A stretch of 64,000 bases of DNA from Tautonia sp040717455 (lineage in GTDB: Bacteria; Planctomycetota; Planctomycetia; Isosphaerales; Isosphaeraceae): the NCBI RefSeq assembly GCF_040717455.1, contig NZ_JBFEFH010000013.1, positions 113,512 through 177,511 of the forward strand, written 5' to 3'. Positions within the stretch are counted from its first letter, which is position 1. Each line of letters begins with the position of its first letter. Positions 43,892-53,166 of the stretch are shown here, piece by piece. Under the pieces are notes generated by a model. The model made no database searches. It saw only the letters and a list, made by a program, of their open reading frames with translations, and was not told the origin of the DNA. Position numbers and translations under genes: made by a program.

Positions 43892-45150
43892 GCCAATCGC
43901 TCCCCCTCTCCAACCAAGGGCCCCCCCGGGCCGGCCCCCCCGCACCGTCGGGGCGGGACGACCGGGGGCCCCGTCCGTCGGCCGGATCGCCGCCCGACGC
44001 GGGCGATCGCCCCCCGATCCTGGAGGTGTCCGTCCGCCATCGGGTGCATCCCGGCCTGTTCCTCGAAGTCGATGTGACCGTCGGCCGCGAAATCGTGGTG
44101 CTCTTCGGGAGGTCGGGGGCGGGGAAGACGTCGTTGCTGCGGCTCATCGCCGGGCTGGATCGGCCGGACGAGGGCCGGGTGAGCCTCGGCGGGCGGCTCC
44201 TGTTCGATCGCGCCGAGGGCGTCTGCATGCCCTTGCGGGCGCGGCGGATCGGCATGATCTTCCAGCACGACCGGCTCTTCCCCCACCTGAGCGTCGCCGG
44301 CAACCTCCGCTTCGGCCTGGCCGGGCGGCCTCGCCGCGAGGCCCGAGACCGGGTGGCCGAGGTGGCGAGCCTCTGCGGGGTCGACGCCCTGCTCGATCGG
44401 CGGCCGGGCACCCTCTCGGGGGGCGAGCGGCAGCGGGTCGCGCTGGCCCGGGCCCTGGCGCCCAGGCCCGAGCTGCTCCTCTGCGACGAGCCGTTCAGCG
44501 CCCTCGACCTGGACGCCCGAGACGCCCTGGCCGACCGCCTCCGCCGCATCCAGGCCCGCGAGGGGGTGCCGGTGCTCTACGTCACCCACAGCCCGGCCGA
44601 GGCCAGGCGCCTCGGCGATCGCCTGGTGTTGCTCGACGGGGGCCGGATCGCCGCCGAAGGCTCGCCGGGCACGTTGCTGGGCCGTCGATCGGGCCGCGAG
44701 GGGGACGACGAACCGTCGGATGACCTCCACGCGACCACCCTGCGCGGGGTGGTCGTCGGCCACGACGGGCAATCGACCCGCCTGGCGATCGACGGCGGGC
44801 CGGAGCTGGTCGTCCCGAGGCTCGATCGCCCGATCGGGGCCGAGGCGGTCGTCTCGGTCCCGGCCGACGACATCATCCTGCTCCTCGGCCCGGTCGCCGG
44901 GCTCAGTGCGCGGAACCTGATCCCCGGCACGGTGGAACGCTGCCGGCCGACCGGGGCCGAGACCGAGGTCGTCGTCGCCTCGGGAGCGGTCCGATGGACG
45001 GCCCGGATCCCGGCCGCGTCGGCCGAGGCGATGGCGTTGCAACCGGGGCTCTCGGTCCGGATGATCGTCAGGGCGAGGAGCGTCCGGGTCCGGCCCGTCC
45101 CCCCCACCCTCCAAGACACCTTCACTCCGCTCAATCGACCCTCCCCCTGA
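43888..45150 (+). CDS. modC: Molybdate ABC transporter ATP-binding protein
   Basis: The 420-residue protein begins with a Pro-rich extension of about 42 residues absent from typical ModC. The ABC domain (about 45-270) has Walker A GRSGAGKTS near residue 73, signature TLSGGERQRVALARAL, Walker B LLLCDEPFSALDLD and switch His in YVTHSPAEA. The C-terminal part (about 280-415) holds two TOBE-like repeats (RGVVVGHDGQSTRLAIDGG; GTVERCRPTGAETEVVVASG), the oxyanion-binding domain of ModC. It hydrolyses ATP to drive molybdate import through ModB. A kinase gene follows 13 nt after the stop and may share the transcript. Confidence 0.93.
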   Translation: MSQSLPLSNQGPPRAGPPAPSGRDDRGPRPSAGSPPDAGDRPPILEVSVRHRVHPGLFLEVDVTVGREIVVLFGRSGAGKTSLLRLIAGLDRPDEGRVSLGGRLLFDRAEGVCMPLRARRIGMIFQHDRLFPHLSVAGNLRFGLAGRPRREARDRVAEVASLCGVDALLDRRPGTLSGGERQRVALARALAPRPELLLCDEPFSALDLDARDALADRLRRIQAREGVPVLYVTHSPAEARRLGDRLVLLDGGRIAAEGSPGTLLGRRSGREGDDEPSDDLHATTLRGVVVGHDGQSTRLAIDGGPELVVPRLDRPIGAEAVVSVPADDIILLLGPVAGLSARNLIPGTVERCRPTGAETEVVVASGAVRWTARIPAASAEAMALQPGLSVRMIVRARSVRVRPVPPTLQDTFTPLNRPSP

Positions 45151-45163
45151 CTGGGCCGCACCG

Positions 45164-46957
45164 ATGGAATCGCCCCGATCCCGACAGTCCCTGGACCCGA
45201 CCGACCGCCTGGCCGAGACCATCGACCTGGCCACGGCCGAGGCCATCGAGCGGGGCGAAGCGACGGTCAACGGCCCGGAATCCGGTTCGCAGTCCGGGTC
45301 GGGTCGCGCGACCCCGCCAGACGGCCGGCCGGTCGAGGTGGTGGAGGGGTCGCTCGACCTGTCGGACGAGACTCGGCTGTTGCTCCGGGTGCGGCTCAGG
45401 GCCGTGGCCATCATCCTGCTCTCCGGCTTCGGCGCCTTCTTCGTCCGCAACCAGTTCCTCGACCCCGAGGCCGCCGGGATCAGCCTGTTCGTCCGGATCT
45501 TCCACGCCGTCGCCCTGGTCACGCAAGGCGGGCTGATCGCCCTGCTCTCGGAGCGGAGCGACTGGTCGATGCGGCGGCTCCGGCAGTTCGAGTTCGCCCT
45601 GTTCAGCTCGGCCTTGGCCTTCTTCGGCACCTTGCACTTCGCCTCGACCACCAAATGGATCGAGCGGGGCGACACGGTCATCCGCAACGCGCTGGCCAGC
45701 CGGGCCCCGGCCGACCCGGAGACCATCGCCGCGTTGGTCCAGGCCGCCGGCCGGCTGATCGCCAGCGTCGAGATGACGCTCATCTACGTGATGATTTTGA
45801 TTATTCTTTACGGCCTGTTCATCCCCAACACCTGGCGTCGGGCCGCCGTCGCCGTCGGCCTGATCTTCTTGATCACGGGCCTGGCGCAGATGTCGGTCAT
45901 GATCCGGACCGCCGGCCAGCGGTCCCTGGTCGAACAACTTGCGACCTTCGAGCAGATCTCGACCAACGTCCTCGTCCTCTTCCTCTCGGCCTTGATCGCC
46001 GTCTACGGCACCCGGCTGATCAACGCCCTGCGGGTCGAGGCGTTCGAGGCGAGGCGACTCGGCCAGTATGTCCTGCGAGGCCGGATCGGCGGCGGGGGCA
46101 TGGGGGAGGTCCACCTGGCCGAGCACAAGCTATTAAAACGTCCCTGCGCCATCAAGCTCATCCGGCCCGACCGCGCGGGCGACCCGGTCGTCCTGCGACG
46201 GTTCGAGCGGGAAGTCCGCGCCATGGCCCGCCTGACCCACTGGAACACGATCGAGGTCTACGACTACGGCCGGACCGAGGACGGCACCTTCTATTATGTG
46301 ATGGAATATCTCAGGGGCCTGCCCCTCGATGCTTTGGTCGAACGCCACGGGCCGCTCGACCCGGGGCGGGTCGCCTACCTGCTCCGCCAGGCGTGCGACT
46401 CGCTGGCCGAGGCCCACTCGGCCGGCATGATCCACCGCGACCTGAAGCCGGCGAACCTGTTCGCGGCCATCCGAGGGGGGCGCTGCGACGTGACCAAGGT
46501 GCTCGACTTCGGCCTGGTCAAGACCGTCGGCGGCGAGCCGGGCGACGCGGGCATCGACCGCCTCGACGTCGTCACCGGCACGCCGCTCTACATGTCTCCC
46601 GAGCAGGCGACCGGCGACCCGAGGCTCGACCTCCGGAGCGACCTGTACGCCCTCGGCGCCGTCGCCTACTACCTCCTGACCGGCCGGCCGCCCCACCTGG
46701 GAGACACCCCCTTGCGGGTGATGGCCGCCGTGGCGAGCGAGCCGGTCGTGCCCCCGTCTCGGGTTCGCGAGAGCATCCCGGAGGACCTGGAGCGGGTGGT
46801 GCTCCGCTGCCTGGCCAAGGACCCGCTCCGCCGGTTCGCCTCGGCCGAGGCCCTCGAGCAGGCCCTGGCCTCCTGTTCCTGCGTCGGGCAGTGGGACGCG
46901 GCCGCCGCCTCGTCCTGGTGGCGATCGCTCGAGCCGAAAACCCTGGCGCAATCCTGA
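45164..46957 (+). CDS. Multi-spanning membrane Ser/Thr protein kinase
   Basis: The 597-residue protein has an unusual order: an N-terminal membrane domain of about six helices (residues about 78-290; for example VAIILLSGFGAFFVRNQFL, LIYVMILIILYGLFIPNTW, ISTNVLVLFLSALIAVYGT) and then a C-terminal Hanks-type kinase. The kinase has GRIGGGGMGEV near 305, Lys near 328 in CAIKLI, HRDLKPAN near 424, DFG near 447 and SPE in place of the usual APE (MSPEQAT). No extracellular sensor domain is visible, so the membrane part itself may sense lipid, tension or an ion. The gene follows modC by 13 nt and precedes the RMND1-like gene by 55 nt, all on the same strand. Confidence 0.93.
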   Translation: MESPRSRQSLDPTDRLAETIDLATAEAIERGEATVNGPESGSQSGSGRATPPDGRPVEVVEGSLDLSDETRLLLRVRLRAVAIILLSGFGAFFVRNQFLDPEAAGISLFVRIFHAVALVTQGGLIALLSERSDWSMRRLRQFEFALFSSALAFFGTLHFASTTKWIERGDTVIRNALASRAPADPETIAALVQAAGRLIASVEMTLIYVMILIILYGLFIPNTWRRAAVAVGLIFLITGLAQMSVMIRTAGQRSLVEQLATFEQISTNVLVLFLSALIAVYGTRLINALRVEAFEARRLGQYVLRGRIGGGGMGEVHLAEHKLLKRPCAIKLIRPDRAGDPVVLRRFEREVRAMARLTHWNTIEVYDYGRTEDGTFYYVMEYLRGLPLDALVERHGPLDPGRVAYLLRQACDSLAEAHSAGMIHRDLKPANLFAAIRGGRCDVTKVLDFGLVKTVGGEPGDAGIDRLDVVTGTPLYMSPEQATGDPRLDLRSDLYALGAVAYYLLTGRPPHLGDTPLRVMAAVASEPVVPPSRVRESIPEDLERVVLRCLAKDPLRRFASAEALEQALASCSCVGQWDAAAASSWWRSLEPKTLAQS

Positions 46958-47012
46958 TCGGGCGGCTTCTTCTTTCCCTCGTTTATTCTTTTGATTTAGA
47001 AGCGCACTACTC

Positions 47013-48110
47013 ATGGACCCTGAAACACCGATCGACGCGATCATCCACCTGGCCTTCGCCTTCGACCTCGGCTACGAGATCGACCTGGAGCGGGCCCGGC
47101 CGTTGCTCTCCGGAGAGGCCGGCGGCCTGACCCGGAGGCGTCGGACCCCCGAGTCGATCCGATACCGGCCCGCCCCGCTCCGGCTGGCGCTCGACGCCTC
47201 GGGGGTGGCCCTGCCGGCCCCGGCCCGATCGATCGAGCCGCCCCGGGCCGACCTCTCGCTGTTCGACTTCGGCGCCATCTCGCTCGTCTTCCGGTTCCCG
47301 GTCAGCATGACCCCCGACGAGCTGCTCGCCCTGGCCGGCGAGCTGGCCGAGCCGACCGAGCTGACCGCCTCGGCCCGCCTGGTGCTCGCCCCCTGGCTCG
47401 ACCGCATCCGCCCGGTCGTCACCGAGTTCGAGGTGAGCGACCTGAGCGAGGAATACGTCATCTTCCAGCTCGGCGAGGCGACCCCCGGCTGGCTCGACGC
47501 CCGCCGCGAATGGCTCGCCGGGCTGGTCCGGCTCGAGACCGGGCCGATGTCGCCGCAGGAGATCCAGGAGGCCACCCGGCGTTCCCTCTCCTATGCGCCG
47601 AGCGACGCGATCGTCATCGACTGGGCCGCCGCCGTGGTCGCCGACCGCGACTGCGACGACACGATCCAGGTCCTCGAATTCGCCAATGTCCAGTTGCTCG
47701 AATATCGGCACATCGACGACCGCCTCGACGACCGGATCGAGCGCGCCTACGCCACGATCCACCCCGATCGCCCCCGGGTCCGCCTCCGCCTGCCGATGGT
47801 CTGGTCGCCGACGCACAACGACGCCGTCCGCCAGGTCCGCGAGCTGGAGATCGAGGCCACCAGCCTGTTCGAGCGCGCCGACAACGCCCTGAAGCTGATC
47901 GGCGATCAGTACCTCGTCCGCGTCTACGACCTCGCCTCCGCCCGCTTCCACCTCCCGGAGTGGCAGAACTCGATCCGCCGCAAGCTCGAGACCGTGGGGA
48001 ACGTCTACGACCTGCTCCTCTCCCAGGCCGGCCACCGCCGCGCCGAGTTCCTGGAGCTGATCATCATCCTTTTGATCGCCATGGAAATCGTCCTCGCCTT
48101 CTTCCGCTGA
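47013..48110 (+). CDS. RMND1/DUF155-like tail-anchored protein
   Basis: The 365-residue protein shows the RMD1/Sad1-interacting (DUF155) pattern: SDAIVIDWAAAVVADRDCDD, QVLEFANVQLLEYRHIDDRL, then a helical section ERADNALKLIGDQYLVRVYD and RFHLPEWQNSIRRKLETVGN, ending with one transmembrane helix IILLIAMEIVLAFF at the C-terminus. Eukaryotic relatives (RMND1, RMD1) act in mitochondrial translation or microtubule-related functions; bacterial roles are poorly known. The 55-bp gap upstream is AT-rich for this genome (46975-47005) and may hold its own promoter, but co-transcription with the kinase is also possible. Confidence 0.85.
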   Translation: MDPETPIDAIIHLAFAFDLGYEIDLERARPLLSGEAGGLTRRRRTPESIRYRPAPLRLALDASGVALPAPARSIEPPRADLSLFDFGAISLVFRFPVSMTPDELLALAGELAEPTELTASARLVLAPWLDRIRPVVTEFEVSDLSEEYVIFQLGEATPGWLDARREWLAGLVRLETGPMSPQEIQEATRRSLSYAPSDAIVIDWAAAVVADRDCDDTIQVLEFANVQLLEYRHIDDRLDDRIERAYATIHPDRPRVRLRLPMVWSPTHNDAVRQVRELEIEATSLFERADNALKLIGDQYLVRVYDLASARFHLPEWQNSIRRKLETVGNVYDLLLSQAGHRRAEFLELIIILLIAMEIVLAFFR

Positions 48111-48149
48111 CGCCCCTTCTCTGACTTTCTCCTCCCCCTCTCTTTCTGC

Positions 48150-48656
48150 CTACTGCCTCCCGATCTGAATAATCTCCAGCTCGCCTTCGAAGAACCGATC
48201 ATTGAGCGCCTGCGCCATCACGGTCCGATGGCACCGATTCGCCTCGGCGCAGGCGCAGAGCAGGCAGACGGCCTCCCTCGGCTCCCGGACGCGATCGGCC
48301 AGGCGGGCCAGGCCGCGATGCACGGGCCAGTCTCCCGAGGGGTCGGCCAGATGAGCATGTAAGACGGCCATGCTCGGGTCTTGCCGTTGCGGATTGCCCA
48401 GCTCGACAATCCACTCATACGCAATCCCCGATCGACCGAGCAGGGCCACGATCCCCGCTTCGCCGGACGCCTGCAGGTGCCAGGGGCGCGGGCCGTAGGT
48501 CCGGGCCGGGTCGAGGTCGGCCGAGCAGGGGGCGAGCCTCACATCCACCAGCCGCGTCATTCCTTGATCGGCCAGCGCCTTGACCAGCCGGTCGGCCCGC
48601 ACCGGGGCCGCCCACGCGCCATAACCAACCGTCCAGATCTTCCCACGAGCCGCCAT
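48150..48656 (-). CDS. DUF488 family protein
   Basis: The 168-residue protein starts at ATG 48656 (MAARGKIWTVGYGAW). DUF488 signatures are present: TVGYG near residue 9, RLVDVRLAPCSAD, YEWIVELGNPQ and the C-terminal cysteine motif LLCACAEANRCHRTVMAQAL. The domain is small, cytosolic and widely conserved, with conserved Cys and His that suggest metal or nucleic-acid-related chemistry; no function is established. It is convergent with the RMND1-like gene and divergent from the methyltransferase gene, with only 115 bp between the two starts. Confidence 0.9.
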   Translation of the reverse strand: MAARGKIWTVGYGAWAAPVRADRLVKALADQGMTRLVDVRLAPCSADLDPARTYGPRPWHLQASGEAGIVALLGRSGIAYEWIVELGNPQRQDPSMAVLHAHLADPSGDWPVHRGLARLADRVREPREAVCLLCACAEANRCHRTVMAQALNDRFFEGELEIIQIGRQ

Positions 48657-48771
48657 GCGTCCCGCTCCCTTTCTTCGCTTCGACTGGCCCCCGGGGCGGT
48701 CGTCGCCTACCATGATCGGCGGGGGACCGGGTCGCCGGCCCTCGACGATCCCGAGCCGAGAGGATACCATC

Positions 48772-49602
48772 ATGCCCCGCCTCGCATCGCCGATCCGCCT
48801 CAGCCTGGTTCTGATGCTCCTGTTCCTCGCCGGTCCCGCCCCCGCGCAGCAGGCCCGGACGCCCGCCAACACACCCCGACCGCAGGACCCGCAGCACGAC
48901 CACGACCACGACGACCACCACCATGACGGCACCTACCGCGGCCGGGTGATTGCCGAGGTGATGAGCTACCTCGGCGCCAACTGGCTGATGCGGCCCACCC
49001 GGGTGCAGGAGGAGCGTCCCGACGAGATGCTCGACTCCCTCGAGATCGAGCCGGGCATGACCGTGGCCGACGTCGGCGCGGGGGTCGGCTATCACGCCCT
49101 GAAGATGGCCCGGCGCGTCGGCCCCGAGGGGGTCGTCTACGCCACCGACGTGCAGCCGCAGATGCTCCGGATGCTCAACCAGCGCGCGAAGCAGGCGAAG
49201 CTCGACAACGTCAAGCCCGTGCTCGTCACCCAGGACGACCCCGGCCTCCCCCCCGGCGAGGTCGACCTGATCCTGATGGTCGATGTCTACCACGAGGTCT
49301 CCGAGCCCGAGGCCACGCTCCGCGGCCTCCGAGCGGCCTTGAAGCCCGGCGGCCGATTGGTGCTCGTCGAGTTCCGCGCCGAGGACCCGAACGTCCCCAT
49401 CAAGCCCGAGCACAAGATGACGATCGCCCAGGCCCGCGCCGAGGTCGAGCCGAACGGCTTCCGCTTCAAGGAAGTGCTCGACTTCCTCCCCTGGCAGCAC
49501 ATCATCATCTTTGAAAAACCCGAAGACGACGCCCCCGCCGCCGATCCCGCCGAGGCCGAGGCCGAACCCGCGGCCGAGGCCGAACCCGCGGCCACCCCCT
49601 GA
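48772..49602 (+). CDS. Exported class I SAM-dependent methyltransferase
   Basis: The 276-residue protein begins at the ATG at 48772 with a clear signal peptide (LSLVLMLLFLAGPAPAQQAR). A short His/Asp-rich stretch (HDHDHDDHHHD, about residues 43-53) follows. The methyltransferase fold comes next, with SAM-binding motif I VADVGAGVGYHALKMA, then VVYATDVQPQML, LILMVDVYHEVSEPEATLRG and LKPGGRLVLVEF. The C-terminus is an Ala/Glu/Pro repeat tail. SAM-dependent enzymes are normally cytosolic, so a secreted one is odd; similar predicted exported methyltransferases occur in planctomycetes, and the substrate is unknown. Confidence 0.87.
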   Translation: MPRLASPIRLSLVLMLLFLAGPAPAQQARTPANTPRPQDPQHDHDHDDHHHDGTYRGRVIAEVMSYLGANWLMRPTRVQEERPDEMLDSLEIEPGMTVADVGAGVGYHALKMARRVGPEGVVYATDVQPQMLRMLNQRAKQAKLDNVKPVLVTQDDPGLPPGEVDLILMVDVYHEVSEPEATLRGLRAALKPGGRLVLVEFRAEDPNVPIKPEHKMTIAQARAEVEPNGFRFKEVLDFLPWQHIIIFEKPEDDAPAADPAEAEAEPAAEAEPAATP

Positions 49603-49643
49603 TCATTCGTTGCCTCTTCCCCCTCGCCACGAGGCCCCCGCCC

Positions 49644-50963
49644 ATGCCCCGCGAGCAGACCCAGAGCCTCTTCGACGAGCCCGACGAGGACGACGACCCT
49701 CAGTCCGACGCCGTCGACCCCAACGCCCCGCTCGCCGACCGCATGCGCCCCCGGTCGCTCGACGAGTTCGCGGGGCAGGAGCACCTGATCGGCCCCGGCA
49801 AGATGCTCCGACGGCTCGTCGAGGGGTCCGGGCGCATCCCGTCGATGATCCTCTGGGGCCCCCCCGGCACGGGCAAGACCACGCTGGCCCGCCTGCTCGC
49901 CCGGCGCGATCGCTCGCGATTCATCCCCCTCTCGGCCGTGCTCTCGGGGGTGAAGGAGGTGCGGGAGGCGATCGCGAAGGCCCGCGACGCCCGCCGCCAT
50001 TTCCTGCACACGCTCTTGTTCATCGACGAGATCCACCGCTTCAACAAGGGGCAGCAAGACGCCCTCCTGCCCGCCGTCGAGGACGGCACGGTCACGCTCC
50101 TGGGCGCGACGACCGAGAACCCGTCGTTCGAGGTCAACGCCGCCTTGCTCTCCCGGTGCAAGACCGTCATCCTCCAGCCGCTCGACGAGTCGCAGATCGT
50201 CGCCCTCCTGCGCCGGGCGCTCGACGACCCCGAGCGCGGCCTCGCGGCGCTCCACCCCGACGTGCCCGAGCCCGAGCTGGGCCGCCTCGCCCGCTTCTCC
50301 GGCGGCGACGTCCGCGTCGCCCTCTCGGCGCTCGAGGCCGCCGTGCTCTCGATCGCCCCCGGCAACGACGGCAAGCGCCGCGTGGACGAGCCCACCGTCG
50401 TCGAGGCCCTCGGCCGCTCCCGGTTCGCTTATGACAAGGGGGGAGAAGACCACTACAACCTGGCCTCGGCCCTCATCAAGAGCCTGCGCAATTCCGATGC
50501 GAACGCCGCCCTCTACTGGCTCGCCCGGTTGATCGAAGGGGGGGCCGACCCGGTCTTCATCGCCCGCCGGCTGTGCATCCTCGCGAGCGAGGACGTGGGC
50601 CTGGCCGACCCGAACGCGATGGTCCAGGCCCATGCCGCGGCCGAGATCACCCGCCTCATCGGCCTGCCCGAGGCGCTCTACCCCCTCTCGCAGGCCACGC
50701 TCTACCTCGCCCGAGCCCCCAAGTCGAACCTGATCAAGCGCGCCTACCAGGCCGCGGCGAGGGACGCCGCCGAGACGGCGAATGTCCCCGTGCCGCTCCA
50801 CCTCCGCAACGCCGTCACCCCCCTGATGGCCTCGGCCGGATACGGCAAAGGGTACCGATACGTCCACGACGACCCGGCCGCCCGACGGGCCATGACCTGC
50901 CTGCCCGACGGGCTGACCGACCGCTCGTACGTCGACCCCGAGGAACTCGGCGGGCCGGCGTGA
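49644..50963 (+). CDS. rarA: Replication-associated recombination protein A (AAA+ ATPase)
   Basis: The 439-residue protein is full length. RarA/MgsA is a tetrameric clamp-loader-like AAA+ ATPase that acts at stalled replication forks. Visible landmarks are LADRMRPRSLDEFAGQEHLI, Walker A GPPGTGKTT at 72-80, Walker B LLFIDEIHRFNKGQQDALLP, sensor segment GATTENPSFEVNAALLSRCK, and the C-terminal tetramerisation region (ALYWLARLIEGGADPVFIAR; ASEDVGLADPNAM). It follows the methyltransferase gene by 41 bp and is convergent with the sulfatase gene after 22 bp. Confidence 0.97.
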   Translation: MPREQTQSLFDEPDEDDDPQSDAVDPNAPLADRMRPRSLDEFAGQEHLIGPGKMLRRLVEGSGRIPSMILWGPPGTGKTTLARLLARRDRSRFIPLSAVLSGVKEVREAIAKARDARRHFLHTLLFIDEIHRFNKGQQDALLPAVEDGTVTLLGATTENPSFEVNAALLSRCKTVILQPLDESQIVALLRRALDDPERGLAALHPDVPEPELGRLARFSGGDVRVALSALEAAVLSIAPGNDGKRRVDEPTVVEALGRSRFAYDKGGEDHYNLASALIKSLRNSDANAALYWLARLIEGGADPVFIARRLCILASEDVGLADPNAMVQAHAAAEITRLIGLPEALYPLSQATLYLARAPKSNLIKRAYQAAARDAAETANVPVPLHLRNAVTPLMASAGYGKGYRYVHDDPAARRAMTCLPDGLTDRSYVDPEELGGPA

Positions 50964-50985
50964 CGCCCTTCGATCTCCGGGGCGT

Positions 50986-52890
50986 CTACTCGCCCCCCTC
51001 GAACGCCTCGACCGCGTGTTCGGCCACGCGCACGACGTAAGGATTCGCATCCTCCAGCGCCGCCCGGAGCGACGGCCCGGCCCCGGTCGCCCGGTCATCA
51101 AGCCGATCGAGCACGTTGATCGCCGCCAGGCGGACCCAGTCGTTCGCGTCGCCGAGCGCCTGGATCAGGGCCGGCACGGCCTCATCCGTCCGGTCGAGGC
51201 GGCAGAGCGCATCGGCGGCGGCCACCCGGACCCAGGGGCTCGGGTCGTCCAGCGCCGCCACCAGGCGGAGCGACACCGGCAGGCTCGACGCCCCCCGGAT
51301 CGCCAGGCCGGTCGCGCCCCACCAGCGGACCCCCGGGTCGGCGTCGTCGAGCAGGGCCGCCAGGGTCGCCACGTCCGAGGGGTCGCCCCTCCCGGCCAGC
51401 TCGGCCGCGTCGAGCACGCGGTCGATCGGGTAGCCCCCCCGATCGCGCCTCGCCCCGTCATAGGGCGAGCCGGCGCCGAACCGGGTGCGCATGTCGGCCT
51501 CGTGCAGCAGGCCGAGGTCGATGATCTCCGCTTGCCAGCGTCGCAGCTCGCCCCGCAGGCGGTCGAGCGTCTCCCGGTACTCCGGGTCGAGCGCCAGGTT
51601 GTTCACCTCGAACGGGTCGACCTCGACGTCGTACAGCTCCTCGACCGGCTTCGACAGGGTCATCCAGTTCGCGGCCGGCCCGGCCAGGTTCCCGGCATCG
51701 GCCAGGGTCTGCCAGTCCTGCATCGTCGGCATCAGGTACATGTACCCGATGAACTGGTGATGGAAATAGGGCATCTGCGACAAATAGTTGCGGATATACT
51801 TATATTTCTCGTCCCGGACCATCCGCAGCAGGTCGTAACGCTCGTCCATCCGGTCGCGGAAGCCATGCACATAGGTTCTCGGCTCTTCCTGCTGTTCGCC
51901 CAGGAAGGCGAGGCCCTGCATGTGATCGGGGACCTCGACCCCCGCCAGGCTCAAGACCGTCGGCGCGAGGTCGACGAAGCTGACCAGCCGGTCGGTCGCC
52001 TCCCCCGCCCCGGCCGGGGCCAGGTGGGCGTACTTCTCCGGGAACCGGACGATGAACGGCACCCGGGTGCTCGAGTCGTACAGCCACCGCTTGTCCCGGG
52101 GCATCCCGGCGCCGTGGTCGGAGTAGAAGAAGACGATCGTGTCGTCGGCCAGGCCGTCGTCCTCGAGTTGCCGGAGCACCTCCCCGACCTGCTTGTCCAT
52201 GAAGGTGATCATGTCGGCATAGCGTGCCCAGTCGCGCCGGACGGCCGGCGTGTCGGGGTGGTAGGGGGGGACGGGGGCCTCGGCCGGGTCGTGCAGCTCC
52301 TCGGGCGAGAAGTCGGCCACGCGCTCCTGGTACTGGGCCTCGGGCAGCCGGATCTGGCTCTCGTGGCAGCTCGTGAAGTTGAAGATCGCGAAAAACGGTT
52401 GCCCCTCGCCCCGGTCCCGGAACGTGGCCCGGTTGCTCGAATCGTCCCAGGTGTCGGGCGGATAGGTGAAGTTATAATCCGTCTTGACGTTGTTGGTGCA
52501 GTAATACCCGGCCCGGCGGAGGTACTCGGAGAAGCACCGCACCCCCTCGGGCAGTTGCCCCTCGCACCGCATGTGCTGGGTGCCGATCGACGGGGGGAAC
52601 ATGCCGGTGATGATCGTCGACCGCGCCGGGGCACACACGCCGATCGGCGCGAACGCGTGCCGATACCGGATTCCCTCCGAGGCCAGCCGGTCGATGTTCG
52701 GCGTCACCGCGTAGGGGTCGCCGTAGCAGCCGAGGTTCGGGCTGATGTCCTCGCAGGTGATCCAGAGGATGTTCGGCCGATCGCCTCCGGGCCGGGGCAT
52801 GCCCCCGGCCGTGGCGGTCGACCCGCCGACGGCCAGCGCGATCAGGACTCCCAGGCCGAGCAATCGGGGCCGGCTCGCTCGATGCGTCAT
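50986..52890 (-). CDS. Secreted sulfatase with C-terminal HEAT-like repeats
   Basis: The 634-residue protein starts at the ATG at 52890 with a signal peptide to about residue 29. The formylglycine motif CxPxR is Cys86-Ala-Pro-Ala-Arg90 (GVCAPARSTIITG); metal-ligand segments include WITCEDISPN near 47 and FFYSDHGAGMPRDK. The catalytic domain extends to about 480. The last ~125 residues are helical repeats (DPSDVATLAALLDDADPGVR; ALIQALGDANDWVRLAAINV; LRAALEDANPYVVRVAEHAV) of HEAT/PBS-lyase type, an addition rarely seen outside planctomycetes. It would hydrolyse sulfate esters on polysaccharides or sulfonated compounds. No anaerobic maturase (AtsB) is in the window. Confidence 0.93.
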   Translation of the reverse strand: MTHRASRPRLLGLGVLIALAVGGSTATAGGMPRPGGDRPNILWITCEDISPNLGCYGDPYAVTPNIDRLASEGIRYRHAFAPIGVCAPARSTIITGMFPPSIGTQHMRCEGQLPEGVRCFSEYLRRAGYYCTNNVKTDYNFTYPPDTWDDSSNRATFRDRGEGQPFFAIFNFTSCHESQIRLPEAQYQERVADFSPEELHDPAEAPVPPYHPDTPAVRRDWARYADMITFMDKQVGEVLRQLEDDGLADDTIVFFYSDHGAGMPRDKRWLYDSSTRVPFIVRFPEKYAHLAPAGAGEATDRLVSFVDLAPTVLSLAGVEVPDHMQGLAFLGEQQEEPRTYVHGFRDRMDERYDLLRMVRDEKYKYIRNYLSQMPYFHHQFIGYMYLMPTMQDWQTLADAGNLAGPAANWMTLSKPVEELYDVEVDPFEVNNLALDPEYRETLDRLRGELRRWQAEIIDLGLLHEADMRTRFGAGSPYDGARRDRGGYPIDRVLDAAELAGRGDPSDVATLAALLDDADPGVRWWGATGLAIRGASSLPVSLRLVAALDDPSPWVRVAAADALCRLDRTDEAVPALIQALGDANDWVRLAAINVLDRLDDRATGAGPSLRAALEDANPYVVRVAEHAVEAFEGGE

Positions 52891-53166
52891 GGCGAAGCTC
52901 TCGGGTCGGTTCGAGGTTGGAGAGATGTTCTCGTGCTGTCTCAAACGATCGGTCCGGATGCCGCGGCGGGCATCCCCGGGGCGCCGCCCGGGGGATGCCC
53001 GCCGCCGATCGATCGCCCGATGCAGGACTACCAGATGAAAGGCCCCCCGGCAAGGTTCCCCGCCCGTTGCGTTCTGCCGGGCCGCGGGCTACAGTAGACG
53101 CGTCGGCCGTCCGAATCCGAACGACCCGGGGACCTCCACCCCCCGAAGCCCAGGAACCGCCCGCTC

